Shown here: one piece after another, positions 63,761 through 64,000 of the stretch
Layout: the number at the start of each line of letters is the position of its first letter
How positions within the stretch are numbered: the first letter of the stretch is position 1
Assembly: GCA_021904315.1 (NCBI GenBank)
Contig: CM038925.1
Location: 436,501-500,500, forward strand
Direction of reading: 5' to 3'
Length of the DNA stretch: 64,000 nucleotides
DNA from: Sphagnum magellanicum
Lineage: Eukaryota > Streptophyta > Sphagnopsida > Sphagnales > Sphagnaceae
Made by a program: the position numbers and the translations under genes
The notes under the pieces: model-generated
What the model was told of the DNA's origin: nothing
Database searches by the model: none
Seen by the model: only the letters and a program-made list of their open reading frames with translations

Positions 63761-64000
63761 TAGTGATGCAATTTTTTTTAAAGAACCCAAAGTTGTCCTT
63801 TAAAGTGGCTTAAAAGTCCTGGACACTCCTCTTTAGAACCCCAATTGTGAATGAACTCATGCTTGGATTTCATAAATTATTCCCCATGAATATAGAAAGG
63901 TTACTTTGTGCAATCATGATAGTAGTATACATAAGTTTTGGAAAGTAGATGATAATGGACTTTTTCAAAAAGTTGATACAACATCTTTAACTTTTAAAAA

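Overview
This window looks like nuclear DNA of a land plant with a large, AT-rich, repeat-filled genome. A gymnosperm is my best guess, from old decayed LTR elements, gag remnants and sparse intron-rich genes. A fern or other large-genome plant is not excluded. About 15% of the window belongs to recognisable host genes. Most of the rest is degraded transposable-element sequence.

Host genes. (1) A 15-exon minus-strand gene (25358 down to 14160) encodes a malectin-like, leucine-rich-repeat receptor kinase of the LRR-I type: signal peptide, malectin-like ectodomain, GDPC motif, four LRR exons, transmembrane segment and Ser/Thr kinase. Every splice site and phase fits, but one extra base in exon 2 (near 24221) breaks the frame, and the kinase DFG motif reads NFG. 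(2) A second, 5.0-kb copy of the 3' half of that gene, with introns, lies at 48519-53513 in the same orientation. It lacks the signal peptide, malectin and last kinase exons and carries a stop and lost splice donors, so it is a pseudogene. (3) Directly beside it, on the same strand, are nine in-frame exons (57377 down to 53788) of a probably plastid-targeted, atypical kinase-like protein. Its C-terminal exons are not seen, and the gene runs into the duplicated receptor-kinase segment.

Layout. 0.2-3.7 kb: copy 1 of repeat family A, with an AT-rich fold-back region. 3.7-5.9 kb: gag-like coiled-coil ORF remnant and an LTR (family B). 5.9-8.0 kb: LTR-like family C followed by a decayed 370-codon ORF with a RING-like end. 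8-14 kb: minisatellite-like stretches and decayed ORFs. 14.2-25.4 kb: receptor kinase. 25.4-27.5 kb: spacer. 27.5-33.1 kb: family A copy 2, longer, with inserted segments and a pure G tract. 33.3-38.1 kb: SINE-like element and a family B LTR split by about 3.3 kb that includes a family C LTR. 38-42.6 kb: minus-strand decayed element ORFs and a more GC-rich small ORF. 43.4-44.0 kb: three tandem 198-bp units. 45.4-48.5 kb: family B LTR with primer-binding site, then gag remnants with CCHC knuckles. 48.5-53.5 kb: duplicated kinase segment. 53.8-57.4 kb: plastid kinase-like gene. 57.4-64 kb: spacer with a local direct repeat and a fragment of family A.

The two receptor-kinase copies and the truncated plastid gene record one rearrangement in which 5 kb of genomic DNA, introns included, was placed between a retrotransposon gag and a host gene. 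Decayed element ORFs are broken mainly by TAA and TAG, as expected from C-to-T decay of glutamine codons in methylated repeats.
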